Part shown: piece by piece, positions 1 through 7,797 of the stretch
Position numbering within the stretch: the first letter of the stretch is position 1
Layout of the letters: the number at the start of each line of letters is the position of its first letter
Position numbers and translations under genes: made by a program
Assembly (NCBI GenBank): GCA_035294125.1
Contig: DATGLM010000069.1
Span: 21,414 to 85,413, forward strand
From: CADDYT01 sp035294125
GTDB taxonomy: Bacteria > Chloroflexota > Ktedonobacteria > Ktedonobacterales > Ktedonobacteraceae
Direction of reading: 5' to 3'
Length of the DNA stretch: 64,000 nt
Notes under the pieces: generated by a model
Told to the model about the DNA's origin: nothing
Seen by the model: the letters and a program-made list of their open reading frames with translations, nothing else
Databases searched by the model: none

Positions 1-275
1 GGCACAAATTTTTCGAGGTCGATAAAGAATCACCGCACACCCTGGTTTACTACGAAAGTCCTTACCGCCTGGAAGCCTTCCTCAAAGACGCCCTTGAAGT
101 CTTCGGCGACCGTGAAGCCGCCATCGCCAACGATCTGACCAAAAAATTCGAATCCGTCCAGCGCGGCAAACTCTCCTCCTTGCTCGCATCCACAACCCAT
201 TCAGCAGCAAAGGGAGAATATATCGTCGTTATAGCAGGAACAGGCAAACAATCTAGCATAGAGGGTGATGAATAA
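1..275 (+). CDS. rsmI: 16S rRNA (cytidine-1402-2'-O)-methyltransferase RsmI, C-terminal part
   Basis: These are the last 91 codons of the SAM-dependent enzyme that 2'-O-methylates C1402 of 16S rRNA. The frame opens at base 3 and stops at TAA 273-275. YYESPYRL, VFGDREA, DLTKKFE and KGEYIVV occur in the order usual for the second half of the tetrapyrrole-methylase fold in this family. The SAM-binding N-terminal half lies left of the window. The final eight codons sit inside the left arm of a perfect hairpin shared with the converging mdh gene, so the tail sequence is partly dictated by the terminator. Confidence 0.85.
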   Translation, partial: HKFFEVDKESPHTLVYYESPYRLEAFLKDALEVFGDREAAIANDLTKKFESVQRGKLSSLLASTTHSAAKGEYIVVIAGTGKQSSIEGDE

Positions 276-320
276 GCGCTGACTGAGCCAGCGCTTATTC
301 ATCACCCTCTATGCTAGATT
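250..320. terminator. Bidirectional hairpin terminator, 31-bp perfect inverted repeat
   Basis: Bases 250-280 and 290-320 are exact reverse complements with a 9-base loop (281-289). The repeat spans the stop codons of both rsmI and mdh, so one hairpin probably ends transcription from both sides. It lacks a long T-run. Its length and perfection are unusual for a plain terminator. Confidence 0.75.
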
Positions 321-1246
321 TCCATGACCTTGATCAGTTCTTGAACGGCGTCGGCTGAGCGCTGGAGCTGGGCGCGCTCGTTCTCATCGAGGTCGATCTG
401 GATGATCTGTTCGACGCCGCCCGCGCCGAGCTTGACGGGAACGCCGACGAAGAGGCCGTTGATGCCATATTCGCCTTCCAGGTAGACAGAGCAAGGCAAA
501 ATCATCTTCTTATCAAGAAGAATGGCTTCGACCATTTGCAGGACTGAAGCGGAGGGCGCGAAGTAGGCGCTGCCAGTGCCGAGCAATTTGACGATCTCGG
601 CACCGCCGTCCCGCGTGCGCTGCACAATCTCCTCGATACGCTGCGGCGGGAGAAGCTGCGAAAGGGGAACACCGGCAACGGTAGACATACGAGTCAGCGG
701 CACCATCGTATCGCCATGACCTCCGAGGACGTAGGCCTGCACGTCGCGTACGGAGACGTTGAGTTCCTGCGCGACAAAGGTGCGGAAGCGCGCGGTATCC
801 AGCACTCCGGACTCGCCCACGATACGGTTGCGCGGGAAGCCGCTGATCTTGTAGGCCAGTTGCGCCATAGCATCCAGCGGATTCGTGACCATAATGATAA
901 TGCAGTTGGGCGAGTAGCGCACCACCTGCTCCGTCACCTGCGTAATCACCTCTTGATTTTTCTTCACCAGGTCGTCGCGGCTCATTCCAGGCTTGCGTGG
1001 GAAGCCGGAGGTAATGACGACAATATCGGAATTGGCGGTATCGCCATAATCGTTGGTGCCGATCACCTTTGAATCGTAGCCCAGGATGGGGCCAGCTTCC
1101 AGCATATCCAGCGCCTTGCCCTGCGGCATATTGGGAATGATATCGAACATGACGATATCAGCGTAGTCGCGTTCAACGAGACGTTGGGCCAATGTGCTGC
1201 CCACAAAACCCGCCCCGATCACACTTATCTTTGTTCTTCTTGCCAT
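314..1246 (-). CDS. mdh: Malate dehydrogenase (LDH-like type)
   Basis: The cytoplasmic NAD-dependent enzyme interconverts malate and oxaloacetate in the TCA cycle. The 310 residues match the usual length of the LDH-like MDH family. Visible sites are the dinucleotide loop GAGFVG (11-16), Asp35 at the end of the second strand (NAD rather than NADP), the substrate loop with Arg84 and Arg90 in RKPGMSR, which marks MDH rather than LDH, Asn122, the Asp150/Arg153 pair and catalytic His177 in GGHGD. An AAGGAT site precedes the ATG. It is monocistronic and converges on rsmI. The last codons lie in the shared hairpin. Confidence 0.95.
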   Translation of the reverse strand: MARRTKISVIGAGFVGSTLAQRLVERDYADIVMFDIIPNMPQGKALDMLEAGPILGYDSKVIGTNDYGDTANSDIVVITSGFPRKPGMSRDDLVKKNQEVITQVTEQVVRYSPNCIIIMVTNPLDAMAQLAYKISGFPRNRIVGESGVLDTARFRTFVAQELNVSVRDVQAYVLGGHGDTMVPLTRMSTVAGVPLSQLLPPQRIEEIVQRTRDGGAEIVKLLGTGSAYFAPSASVLQMVEAILLDKKMILPCSVYLEGEYGINGLFVGVPVKLGAGGVEQIIQIDLDENERAQLQRSADAVQELIKVMEI

Positions 1247-1577
1247 ATCCTTACTATCCTTTCATCGTTGAGAAAATAGGGGTCTACTCTATTGTATGCC
1301 GAAGAGCGCAAAATTGCCAATACAGCCATCTTGCATAACAGCCAACCGATATGTTAAACTCTTACATACAGATAGCAGTTGCTTTTCGGATTGTTCGAGG
1401 CAAATTACTACGAAAATCTGAGTCATCTGGCATAAAATGCTTCGATTTTCGTACAACTAAAGCTGTTATCTCCCCTCTTTCTTCTCGTGCTCATTCTATC
1501 TGCAATTGCATCGATAGGAGGAGCGCAGTCGTTCTTGTTCCTGTCGTTGCTGTTATTAGCAAAAGGAGGAGTTCCAG
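1247..1577. other. Divergent intergenic region, mdh / APC permease
   Basis: About 330 bases between divergent genes must hold both promoters, but no convincing -35/-10 pair was seen. A strong Shine-Dalgarno AAAGGAGGA sits just before the permease start. No RNA gene or further coding region was recognised. Confidence 0.5.
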
Positions 1578-3164
1578 ATGGCGGATTCCAAATTGACCCA
1601 GGAGCAACGGGACGAGGCATTACTGCAAAAGTTTGGTTACAGGCAGGAACTCCAGCGCACGCTGGGCTTCCTCTCTAACTTTGCGGTAGCTTTTTCCTAC
1701 ATCTCCGTCTCGACCGGTACGTTCTCGCTCTTCTACCTCGGCCTGGCAGCAGGAGGCCCGGCACTGTTCTGGACATGGCCTATCGTGGCTATCGGCCAGT
1801 TCATAGTAGGGTTGAATTTCGCCGAGCTGGCTTCGCACTTCCCCATTGCAGGCTCCATCTACCAGTGGAGCAAGCGCCTTTCCGGCCATTCGCTCGGCTG
1901 GTTTACCGGTTGGTTTTATTTCTTTGCCGGTATCCTGACCATCACTGCCGTTGCCTACACCATCCCCATTCCCTTGCTCGCCATCTTCCCTGGCATTCCG
2001 GCGACGATCCTGGGCATGCCCAGCGCGGTCTTCATCGCCCTGCTCTCCATTGTCATCGGCACGATTATCAACGTGGCGGGCGTGCGCCTGCTCTCGATCA
2101 TCAACAACATAGGAGTCGCGGCGGAGATCATCGGTATGATCGGTTTCGCACTGATCCTGTTGATCTTCCATCACAACCAGTCGTTCGGCTTCCTCGCCCA
2201 GGGGCCGGTCAACTCGCTGCAGACGGCGGCGCAGCCCTGGACGCCCGGCTTTGGCACCAGTTACTTCGGCGCCTTCCTGGCCGCGATGTTCATGTCCCTC
2301 TTCGTCATCTACGGCTTCGACACTGCCGGGACGCTGGGCGAGGAGACACGAGATCCGCAGCGCAATGCGCCACGCGGCGTGCTCTGGGCGCTCGGTCTCT
2401 CCTTCCTGGCCGGTTTTCTCTTCCTGGGTGGCACCCTGCTCTCCATTAAGAACCCGGCAGCTATTGAAGGTATCGCGCAGGGAGCAAACGGCGCCAATCC
2501 CTTGCAGGCTCTGCCGACCATCATCCAGGATGCGCTGGGACCGTTCTGGGGCAATGTCTACCTCTTCGTGGTGCTCGTGGCCGTTTGTGTCTGCACCCTG
2601 GCTATCCAGTCGGCTACCATTCGTCTGATGTTCTCGATGGGCCGCGATGGTCGCCTGCCCTTCGGCAGAGTCTGGGGCAGTGTGAACAGCACCTTCCGCA
2701 CCCCGATGTGGGCCGGTATTGCCGTTGCCATCCTCTCCGCGCTGCCCTTCCTGGTCAGCACCGCTATCGGCGTTATCGTCACCGGCGCGACAGGCATGAT
2801 CTACCTGTCGTACTTCCTGAACAACATCGCCTCGCTGAACGCCCGGCTCAAGGGCTGGCCGCGTATCAAAGCGCCCTTCAGCCTCGGCAACTGGGGCATC
2901 GTCGTCAACGTCCTGGCCCTGATCTACGGCGGTTTGATGATTATCAACTTCCTGTGGTTTGGTGGCCTGCGCAACGTTTACACCAACCCGGTGCTGGGCG
3001 CGGCCTTCCCAGCCTGGGCCAACATTCCCATCCTGGGCGGCTTCCCCATCTTCGAGTTCTCGCTCCTCGTCTTCTTCCTCATCGGAGCCATCTACTGGTT
3101 CGGCTTCAAACGAAGAACGATCATTGACAGCGGAGAACAGGCAGCGGAAGCGCTGGCGGAGTAA
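1578..3164 (+). CDS. APC-superfamily amino acid / amine permease
   Basis: This is an inner-membrane secondary transporter of 528 residues with about 12 hydrophobic segments. The N-terminal part (FGYRQELQRTLGFLSNFAVAFSY, seen as two neighbouring motifs) and the GxIYQWSKRLSG loop resemble the amino acid/choline/GABA branch of the APC superfamily. The motif GFDTAGTLGEETRDPQR is the family's conserved region after the middle of the protein. The ATG follows AAAGGAGGAGTTCCAG, a near-ideal ribosome site. Its substrate cannot be told from sequence. It is probably a single-gene unit, since a palindromic element follows the stop codon closely. Confidence 0.85.
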   Translation: MADSKLTQEQRDEALLQKFGYRQELQRTLGFLSNFAVAFSYISVSTGTFSLFYLGLAAGGPALFWTWPIVAIGQFIVGLNFAELASHFPIAGSIYQWSKRLSGHSLGWFTGWFYFFAGILTITAVAYTIPIPLLAIFPGIPATILGMPSAVFIALLSIVIGTIINVAGVRLLSIINNIGVAAEIIGMIGFALILLIFHHNQSFGFLAQGPVNSLQTAAQPWTPGFGTSYFGAFLAAMFMSLFVIYGFDTAGTLGEETRDPQRNAPRGVLWALGLSFLAGFLFLGGTLLSIKNPAAIEGIAQGANGANPLQALPTIIQDALGPFWGNVYLFVVLVAVCVCTLAIQSATIRLMFSMGRDGRLPFGRVWGSVNSTFRTPMWAGIAVAILSALPFLVSTAIGVIVTGATGMIYLSYFLNNIASLNARLKGWPRIKAPFSLGNWGIVVNVLALIYGGLMIINFLWFGGLRNVYTNPVLGAAFPAWANIPILGGFPIFEFSLLVFFLIGAIYWFGFKRRTIIDSGEQAAEALAE

Positions 3165-3173
3165 ACTGCCCAT

Positions 3174-3243
3174 ATGGCAAGATACTTCTCCCGGCAACAA
3201 AACGCGGGTCCGATGCGTAATTCTGAGAGAAGTATCTTGCCAT
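3174..3243. repeat. 17-bp inverted repeat element after the permease
   Basis: Bases 3174-3190 and 3227-3243 are perfect reverse complements with a 36-base loop. It starts 10 bases after the permease stop, so it may act as its terminator. It directly abuts a copy of the dispersed palindrome at 3264, which suggests nested mobile palindromes. Confidence 0.6.
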
Positions 3244-3263
3244 GAAAAACGAATCCAACCATG

Positions 3264-3345
3264 TGATTCTGAGCGACAGCGAAGAATCTCTCGCAGCCTC
3301 CTTGATCGGTTGGTCGCCGAGATTCTTCGCTGTCACTCAGAATGA
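3264..3345. repeat. Dispersed palindromic repeat, family A copy 1
   Basis: The 24-base arms 3266-3289 and 3320-3343 (ATTCTGAGCGACAGCGAAG.. and its complement) pair with one mismatch around a 30-base centre. Two relatives occur at 15638 and 27359. Here the central part differs from the other two copies. It lies upstream of a small membrane protein gene and falsely extends its open frame. Confidence 0.8.
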
Positions 3346-3397
3346 TATGCGGGAGAGGCTTCTGCAAAAGGATATAGAGTTACTAGAGAGTCGAAAT

Positions 3398-3940
3398 ATG
3401 CTGACAGCCGTTTTTCTTGTCGATGGCCTGCTGATCTTCAGCCTGCTCTGGGTTGTTGTTCGTTTCCTGCATAAATACCGGGAGTACATTACTTCCACGA
3501 TTGCTACACAGGGCTTGAGCAAGTTTGTCTGGCTGCTTATGGCCGCGCCGCCGCCAGCCATCGTTATTATCGCCATTGTTGTTGCACTCTTCATGCGCAA
3601 CGAGCTTTTCCTGAACTTTGCCCACGCCTCCTTCCTCCTCGGCATGTGGATAGCTACCATAACCCTGGGCGTCACCTTCCTCATCGTCATGCGTATCCGC
3701 AGCCCTTATCTCTTCATCGCCTTCCTCGGCATCCTCGCCGCTATGCTGCCTGTCCTTTTTTTCACCTCTACCATCAGCTTCCAGAGCGCCTTTGCTCCCA
3801 CAGGCACAACCGGCTATCTCCTCCTCTTACTCGAAGGGCTGGCGATCATCGCCTTTTGCTACCCCATGCTCCTGCGCCTGTATCACATATTCAAAACCAC
3901 TCCCATCCCCTCGACTCGTCGTGTACGCCGCCGGAAATAA
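3398..3940 (+). CDS. Small polytopic membrane protein, unknown function
   Basis: This product of about 180 residues has five likely membrane segments (near residues 1-22, 45-70, 78-100, 105-125 and 135-160) and a strongly basic tail rich in Arg and Lys, expected on the cytoplasmic side. The frame stays open upstream to 3242, but those codons come from the palindromic repeat. The ATG at 3398 begins the first hydrophobic stretch. It has only a weak GAGAG site, and an ATG at 3347 is the alternative. I recognise no family. Confidence 0.6.
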   Translation: MLTAVFLVDGLLIFSLLWVVVRFLHKYREYITSTIATQGLSKFVWLLMAAPPPAIVIIAIVVALFMRNELFLNFAHASFLLGMWIATITLGVTFLIVMRIRSPYLFIAFLGILAAMLPVLFFTSTISFQSAFAPTGTTGYLLLLLEGLAIIAFCYPMLLRLYHIFKTTPIPSTRRVRRRK

Positions 3941-3967
3941 GAGCTTTACGCCTGCAAGCAAATTTGT

Positions 3968-3988
3968 AAAAAGCCCCAGGGCTTTTTG
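3968..3988 (+). terminator. Hairpin after the small membrane protein gene
   Basis: AAAAAGCCC..GGGCTTTTT forms a short stem with flanking A and T runs, as in an intrinsic terminator working on both strands. A complementary ACCAAAAAGCCC occurs again near 4062, just before the tRNA promoter. Confidence 0.55.
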
Positions 3989-4080
3989 GTTGACCCGTAG
4001 AACTGCTCGCGGGGCTGCGCCCCGCTCGCTGAACGAGCCTCACGTATTAAGAAGAGGAAACCAAAAAGCCCAAAAACCGC

Positions 4081-4109
4081 TTGACATCTTGCCACAGGTA
4101 CGGTAATAT
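4081..4109 (+). promoter_or_regulatory. Housekeeping-sigma promoter of tRNA-Gln
   Basis: TTGACA at 4081-4086 and TAATAT at 4104-4109 are spaced by 17 bases. The tRNA begins 42 bases further on. This is the best consensus promoter in the window. Confidence 0.8.
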
Positions 4110-4151
4110 ACATTGCGCGGAGAGAAATTTCCGACAGATCAGAGCAGACGA

Positions 4152-4225
4152 TGGGGTGTCGTTCAATGGTAGGACTGCCGACTCTGGATCGGCCAATTGG
4201 GGTTCGAATCCCTGCACCCCAGCCA
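4152..4225 (+). tRNA. tRNA-Gln, anticodon CTG, CCA encoded
   Basis: The acceptor stem TGGGGTG pairs with CACCCCA. The anticodon stem GCCGA/TCGGC encloses the loop CTCTGGA, giving anticodon CTG, which reads the glutamine codon CAG. The T loop is TTCGAAT. The discriminator is G at 4222 and CCA (4223-4225) is encoded. The T stem has two G-T pairs at its base. It has its own promoter upstream and a terminator starting a few bases downstream. Confidence 0.93.
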
Positions 4226-4228
4226 GCG

Positions 4229-4254
4229 GAGAGGTCAATTTGACCTCTCTTTTT
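4229..4254 (+). terminator. Intrinsic terminator of tRNA-Gln
   Basis: GAGAGGTC pairs with GACCTCTC around a short AT loop and is followed by TTTTT. It lies directly after the tRNA 3' end. Confidence 0.85.
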
Positions 4255-4528
4255 GCTGCCTGCTTTCAAGGGCATCGATACACCTCCAGCCTGTCCACGC
4301 CAGTTCCCCGCGCCTCTTCTCTACCGCCACAATCGCCTTTTCTGGCTTGAGCGTGGAAAGGTGCAATGGCAGTCGGGGGCAGGCCCCATATTCTGCGACG
4401 TATGAGCGATTCCGCTCAAACTCATGAACCGATTTGTCCGTATCATACGTTATACGCTATAATGACAGGGCAATTGTTCGTTTAATGGTTACATAACTGG
4501 TGAGAAGTAGAGCAGGAAGCAAAAAGAG
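4255..4528. other. Leader region of the AI-2E family gene
   Basis: About 270 bases follow the tRNA terminator. A promoter candidate is listed separately. No coding potential or RNA fold was recognised in the rest. Confidence 0.5.
4434..4463 (+). promoter_or_regulatory. Promoter candidate for the AI-2E family gene
   Basis: TTGTCC at 4434-4439 and a perfect TATAAT at 4458-4463 are 18 bases apart, leaving a leader of about 60 bases before the start codon. Confidence 0.55.
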
Positions 4529-5719
4529 ATGAGTTTAAAACCACGACCGTTTAGCAAATTACGGGTCGATACAGATACAGCGACAGAATCAACGTGGGCG
4601 CGGCGGCGTGATATCCCCATCGCCATTCTCGCCTGGATCGTCCTGATCGCGGTTATCCTGTGGATGCTCGGCCACGTGTTCAATACCGTGCTGATCTTCA
4701 TTATCGCGTCCCTGCTGGCCTACGCGCTCTACCCGGCGGTGAAGCTGCTGGGGCGATGGATGCCGCGCTTCTTTGCGATTCTCATCGTCTATATCGTCGT
4801 GCTCACAGCGCTGGTTGTGGTTATCTACTTTCTTGTCAACACGACGGTCAGCCAGGTGAGTGCGCTGATCGTGAATGTGAGAGCATTGTTGACGCCCGCG
4901 CCGCATGAGCAGGTTTCGCCACTGGTCAAGACCCTGGAGCGCTTCGGCATCACACAGGCACAAATTACAGCGGCCGGCAACCAGATCATCGCCCAGGCGG
5001 AGGGGCTGACCACCAGCGTAGTCCCCTTGCTCACCGGCATCTTTAACTTTATCCTGGACACCTTCGTAGTCGCGGTGCTCAGCATCTACCTGCTGGTAGA
5101 CGGGTCACGCGTCACCAGCTGGCTGCGGAACAACCTGCCAGCTTCACAGGAAGGCCGTATGCGCTTTTTCCTGAACACCCTCCAGCGCGTTGTTGGTGGC
5201 TACATTCGCGGCCAGTTGACGCTCTCCGCGTTGATCGGGGTGCTGGTTGGCATCGACATGACGATCTTCCATGTTCCCTATGCCGTGCTGCTCGGCGTGC
5301 TGGCCTTTGTGCTGGAGTTTATCCCCGTCCTGGGCACGCTGACTTCCGGCGCCATCTGCGTGCTGGTCGCGCTCAGCCAGGGCTGGCTCATCGCCTTGCT
5401 CGTCCTTGCTTCCTTCATCGTAATCCACATTCTTGAGGGAGACGTGATTGGGCCGCGCATCGTAGGCCAGGCCATCGGCCTTCACCCCGCCGTTTCTCTG
5501 ATCGCCTTGATTGCCGGAGCCGAGCTGTTCGGCATTGTTGGCGCGCTCTTTGCCTCGCCGGTGGCGGGCGTCATCCAGGCTCTGCTCATCGCCATCTGGT
5601 CAGAGTGGCGCGCCGCCCACCCGGAGGAGTTCGCGGAAGACAAAGAAAAGGTGGCGCAGGCAATAGACAAAAACCTGCCAGATCACCCGGTTGAGCCGCC
5701 GGAAAAGCTGCTCTCTTAA
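4529..5719 (+). CDS. AI-2E (PerM) family membrane protein
   Basis: This inner-membrane protein of 396 residues has the family plan: paired N-terminal helices, a soluble middle section (about 110-165), and a C-terminal helix block carrying EFIPVLGTLTSGA and the hallmark HILEGDVIGPRIVGQ. Members include the autoinducer-2 exporter TqsA and Na+/H+ antiporter-like proteins, so the substrate is not predictable. The charged N- and C-terminal tails are cytoplasmic. An AAAAAGAG stretch before the ATG is the likely ribosome site. It appears monocistronic. Confidence 0.85.
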   Translation: MSLKPRPFSKLRVDTDTATESTWARRRDIPIAILAWIVLIAVILWMLGHVFNTVLIFIIASLLAYALYPAVKLLGRWMPRFFAILIVYIVVLTALVVVIYFLVNTTVSQVSALIVNVRALLTPAPHEQVSPLVKTLERFGITQAQITAAGNQIIAQAEGLTTSVVPLLTGIFNFILDTFVVAVLSIYLLVDGSRVTSWLRNNLPASQEGRMRFFLNTLQRVVGGYIRGQLTLSALIGVLVGIDMTIFHVPYAVLLGVLAFVLEFIPVLGTLTSGAICVLVALSQGWLIALLVLASFIVIHILEGDVIGPRIVGQAIGLHPAVSLIALIAGAELFGIVGALFASPVAGVIQALLIAIWSEWRAAHPEEFAEDKEKVAQAIDKNLPDHPVEPPEKLLS

Positions 5720-5806
5720 TCTGCATCCCCAACCCTGCCAGTCGCTCATGCGTATATACGTTGTCAACATCTTCATCTATTATTGTTAACAGGTTATTAA
5801 AAAAGC

Positions 5807-6895
5807 ATGTTTCAACTAAACGCGCCTTCCTGCCAGTTGTGCAACAGGCCGATCTCTGGGCGCTACCTCCAGTACAGCAACGGGCTGATCGTGTGCGAGC
5901 AGTGCTCGCACACCACGCCGCACTGCTCTCGCTGCAAGCTGCCTTCCCACCAGCTTACAATCACCCGCAGCGGGCAACTCTGTCCCGCTTGCCTGCAAAC
6001 AGCGCCGGTTTGCGATATCTGCCATGAGCCAATTACGGGTAGCTACAAGGTGTACAATGGGAAATTGAAGGTGTGCGCTACGTGCGAGCGTTCAACCAGG
6101 CACTGCGGCAGGTGCGGCCTTCCTTCGCGCCAACTCATGCCGGTGCGCGGCGTGGAAGTCTGCGATGACTGCTTGAAAACGCTGCCCGCCTGCGACTGCT
6201 GCCACATCCCGATTCTGGGTGGCTATAGTGTGATTGAGGGGTCTCCCAATCGCTATTGCGAGACGTGCATGACGATACGCCCGCGCTGCGGCGTTTGTAA
6301 CGCACCGATCAACGAGCAGGGCAAAATTTTCCGGGACAGCGAGGGAGAGACGAGACGCTGCAGCAATTGCCTGCGCACGGCCATAACGACAGAACAGCAG
6401 GCGACACCGCTCTACCGGCAGGTGCAGGCTCTGCTGAAGCGCGAACTCTCCCTCGACATAGCTGCCTTGCCCCCACTCACTCTGGTAGGGCGCGGGCGAC
6501 TTGAGGCGCTGCACCGCCAGACGGCAGCCGAAACAACCAGCAACATCCCACCGGGCACGGAACCGGTGCACCTGCAAGGCTTCTTCCACCGTGCCAACGA
6601 CCGGCAAAACATCTACATTGAACACTACCTGCCACAGAGGCAGTTCCAGAGCGTCGCGGCGCACGAACTGGCTCACGCCTGGCAAGCCACCCATGCCCCG
6701 CACAGTCAGCCGGAGCGCATCGTCGAGGGCTTCGCGGAATGGGCTGCCTACAGCACCTTACAGGCGCTGGGCGAGCACGCGGAAGCTGAACGTTTGACCA
6801 GGCGCGACGACATCTATGGCGAGGGCCTGCGCTACTTCCTCGATCTCGAACGCAAACACGGGCGGCAGGCCGTGCTCCAACGAGCGCAGCGATGA
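5807..6895 (+). CDS. LIM-like zinc-ribbon protein with DA1-type HExxH metallopeptidase domain
   Basis: Of 362 residues, the first 190 hold about ten CxxC pairs in tandem LIM-like zinc modules (for example Cys9/Cys12, Cys30/Cys33, Cys40/Cys43). The C-terminal half contains HELAHAW (286-292) and EGFAEW (307-312). Together they give a gluzincin-type zinc site with Glu307 or Glu311 as third ligand. LIM modules followed by an HExxH domain is the layout of plant DA1 growth-control peptidases and their bacterial DA1-like relatives. No signal peptide is seen, so it probably acts in the cytoplasm on unknown proteins. The start is the first ATG of the frame, and its ribosome site is weak. Confidence 0.75.
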   Translation: MFQLNAPSCQLCNRPISGRYLQYSNGLIVCEQCSHTTPHCSRCKLPSHQLTITRSGQLCPACLQTAPVCDICHEPITGSYKVYNGKLKVCATCERSTRHCGRCGLPSRQLMPVRGVEVCDDCLKTLPACDCCHIPILGGYSVIEGSPNRYCETCMTIRPRCGVCNAPINEQGKIFRDSEGETRRCSNCLRTAITTEQQATPLYRQVQALLKRELSLDIAALPPLTLVGRGRLEALHRQTAAETTSNIPPGTEPVHLQGFFHRANDRQNIYIEHYLPQRQFQSVAAHELAHAWQATHAPHSQPERIVEGFAEWAAYSTLQALGEHAEAERLTRRDDIYGEGLRYFLDLERKHGRQAVLQRAQR

Positions 6896-6923
6896 ATACG
6901 GAAGAGCACAGGTGTATTACCAA

Positions 6924-6952
6924 TTGCACCTGAGTGCGTGCAGGCATATAAT
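6924..6952 (+). promoter_or_regulatory. Promoter of the ECF transporter operon
   Basis: TTGCAC (6924-6929), 17 bases, then TATAAT (6947-6952). It lies 57 bases before the first operon gene. A small AGGTG..CACCT hairpin overlaps the -35 box and might be an operator. Confidence 0.7.
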
Positions 6953-7008
6953 CCTTATGATAAACTTTGTCAAAATTGGGCAATACGACTTGTTAAAAAG
7001 GGTACTGG

Positions 7009-7797
7009 ATGTTTCGTAGACTGAGTGCTATTGAGATCGCGGAAGGGGCGTTGCTGGCCGATATCGCGGTCATTTTTCAGTTGCTCACCCTGTATCTGCC
7101 GATAGGAGGAGAGATTTTTCGCTTCCTCATCTTCGTCGTGTTCGCCATTCTGGTGCTGCGGCGCGGCCTCTACGCGGGTATTATGGGCTTCTGCACAGCC
7201 CTCTTCCTGGTCGGGGTCGTCAGCGGCATCAATTTTTTACCCATCATGCTGCTGGAAGGTATGGGCGGTCTGTTCCTGGGTTTCACGATGAAGCATTTCT
7301 GGCACCACCTCCCATTGCTCTTTGTGGGCATCACCTGCGGAGCCGCCGCGTTTTTTATCATCGTCTTCGGCACTGACTTCATCCTGCGTGTTCCGTTTAG
7401 CGACCTGATTCTCTCCCTCCATCAACTTTACACACACGGCGTTGCTATAACAGGCCACCTTAGCGCCAGTGTTGGACTGAGCGGCTACTGGAAAAAAACG
7501 GTTTTGCCGACAGTAGAAACGGTAGCGAACCTGGCCTTCACCTACTGGCTGGCGGCTTTTTACGTCATATTCTGGTTCAGCCTCTGCCCGGTCGTCATCG
7601 CTATCTATTACGCGACCAACCTGCTCGTGCGCTTCCTGGGCTACGAAGTGCGCCCATTTCCCGGCGGACGGCTGCAAAAGCTGTTGCGCTGGCTGGCGAA
7701 CAAGCTGGTCTGGCTGGTGGGCAACAGCCCGCTCGGCAGGTACCAGGTCACACGCAATATTTTGATACAGATTCGCATCTATATTGGGAGGATATGA
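7009..7797 (+). CDS. Putative S component of an ECF transporter (DUF2232/YybS-like)
   Basis: This 262-residue protein is almost entirely hydrophobic, with six to eight membrane segments and a basic C-terminal end. On its own it resembles DUF2232/YybS-like proteins. Its place as first gene of an operon with two ECF ATPases and a T component argues that it is the substrate-binding S subunit. The stop codon overlaps the next start as ATGA, so translation is coupled. No riboswitch was seen in the leader and the vitamin or metal carried is unknown. Confidence 0.65.
   Translation: MFRRLSAIEIAEGALLADIAVIFQLLTLYLPIGGEIFRFLIFVVFAILVLRRGLYAGIMGFCTALFLVGVVSGINFLPIMLLEGMGGLFLGFTMKHFWHHLPLLFVGITCGAAAFFIIVFGTDFILRVPFSDLILSLHQLYTHGVAITGHLSASVGLSGYWKKTVLPTVETVANLAFTYWLAAFYVIFWFSLCPVVIAIYYATNLLVRFLGYEVRPFPGGRLQKLLRWLANKLVWLVGNSPLGRYQVTRNILIQIRIYIGRI

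Noticed and set aside
1620..3200. A 526-codon open frame antisense to the APC permease
   Set aside because: Composition is rich in Gln, Glu, Arg and Asp with no family match. It is the typical shadow of a GC-rich membrane-protein gene whose plus-strand reading is clearly real.
3242..3397. Protein starting MKNESNHVILSDSEES fused to the small membrane protein
   Set aside because: These codons are the dispersed palindrome read through, a known annotation artefact. The true start is probably ATG 3398.
4152..4225. tRNA as integration site of a genomic island
   Set aside because: No integrase, no duplicated tRNA 3' end and ordinary genes on both sides.
6896..7008. Riboswitch in the ECF operon leader
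   Set aside because: Only a small hairpin near the promoter was seen and no thiamine, cobalamin, folate or other recognisable aptamer motif.
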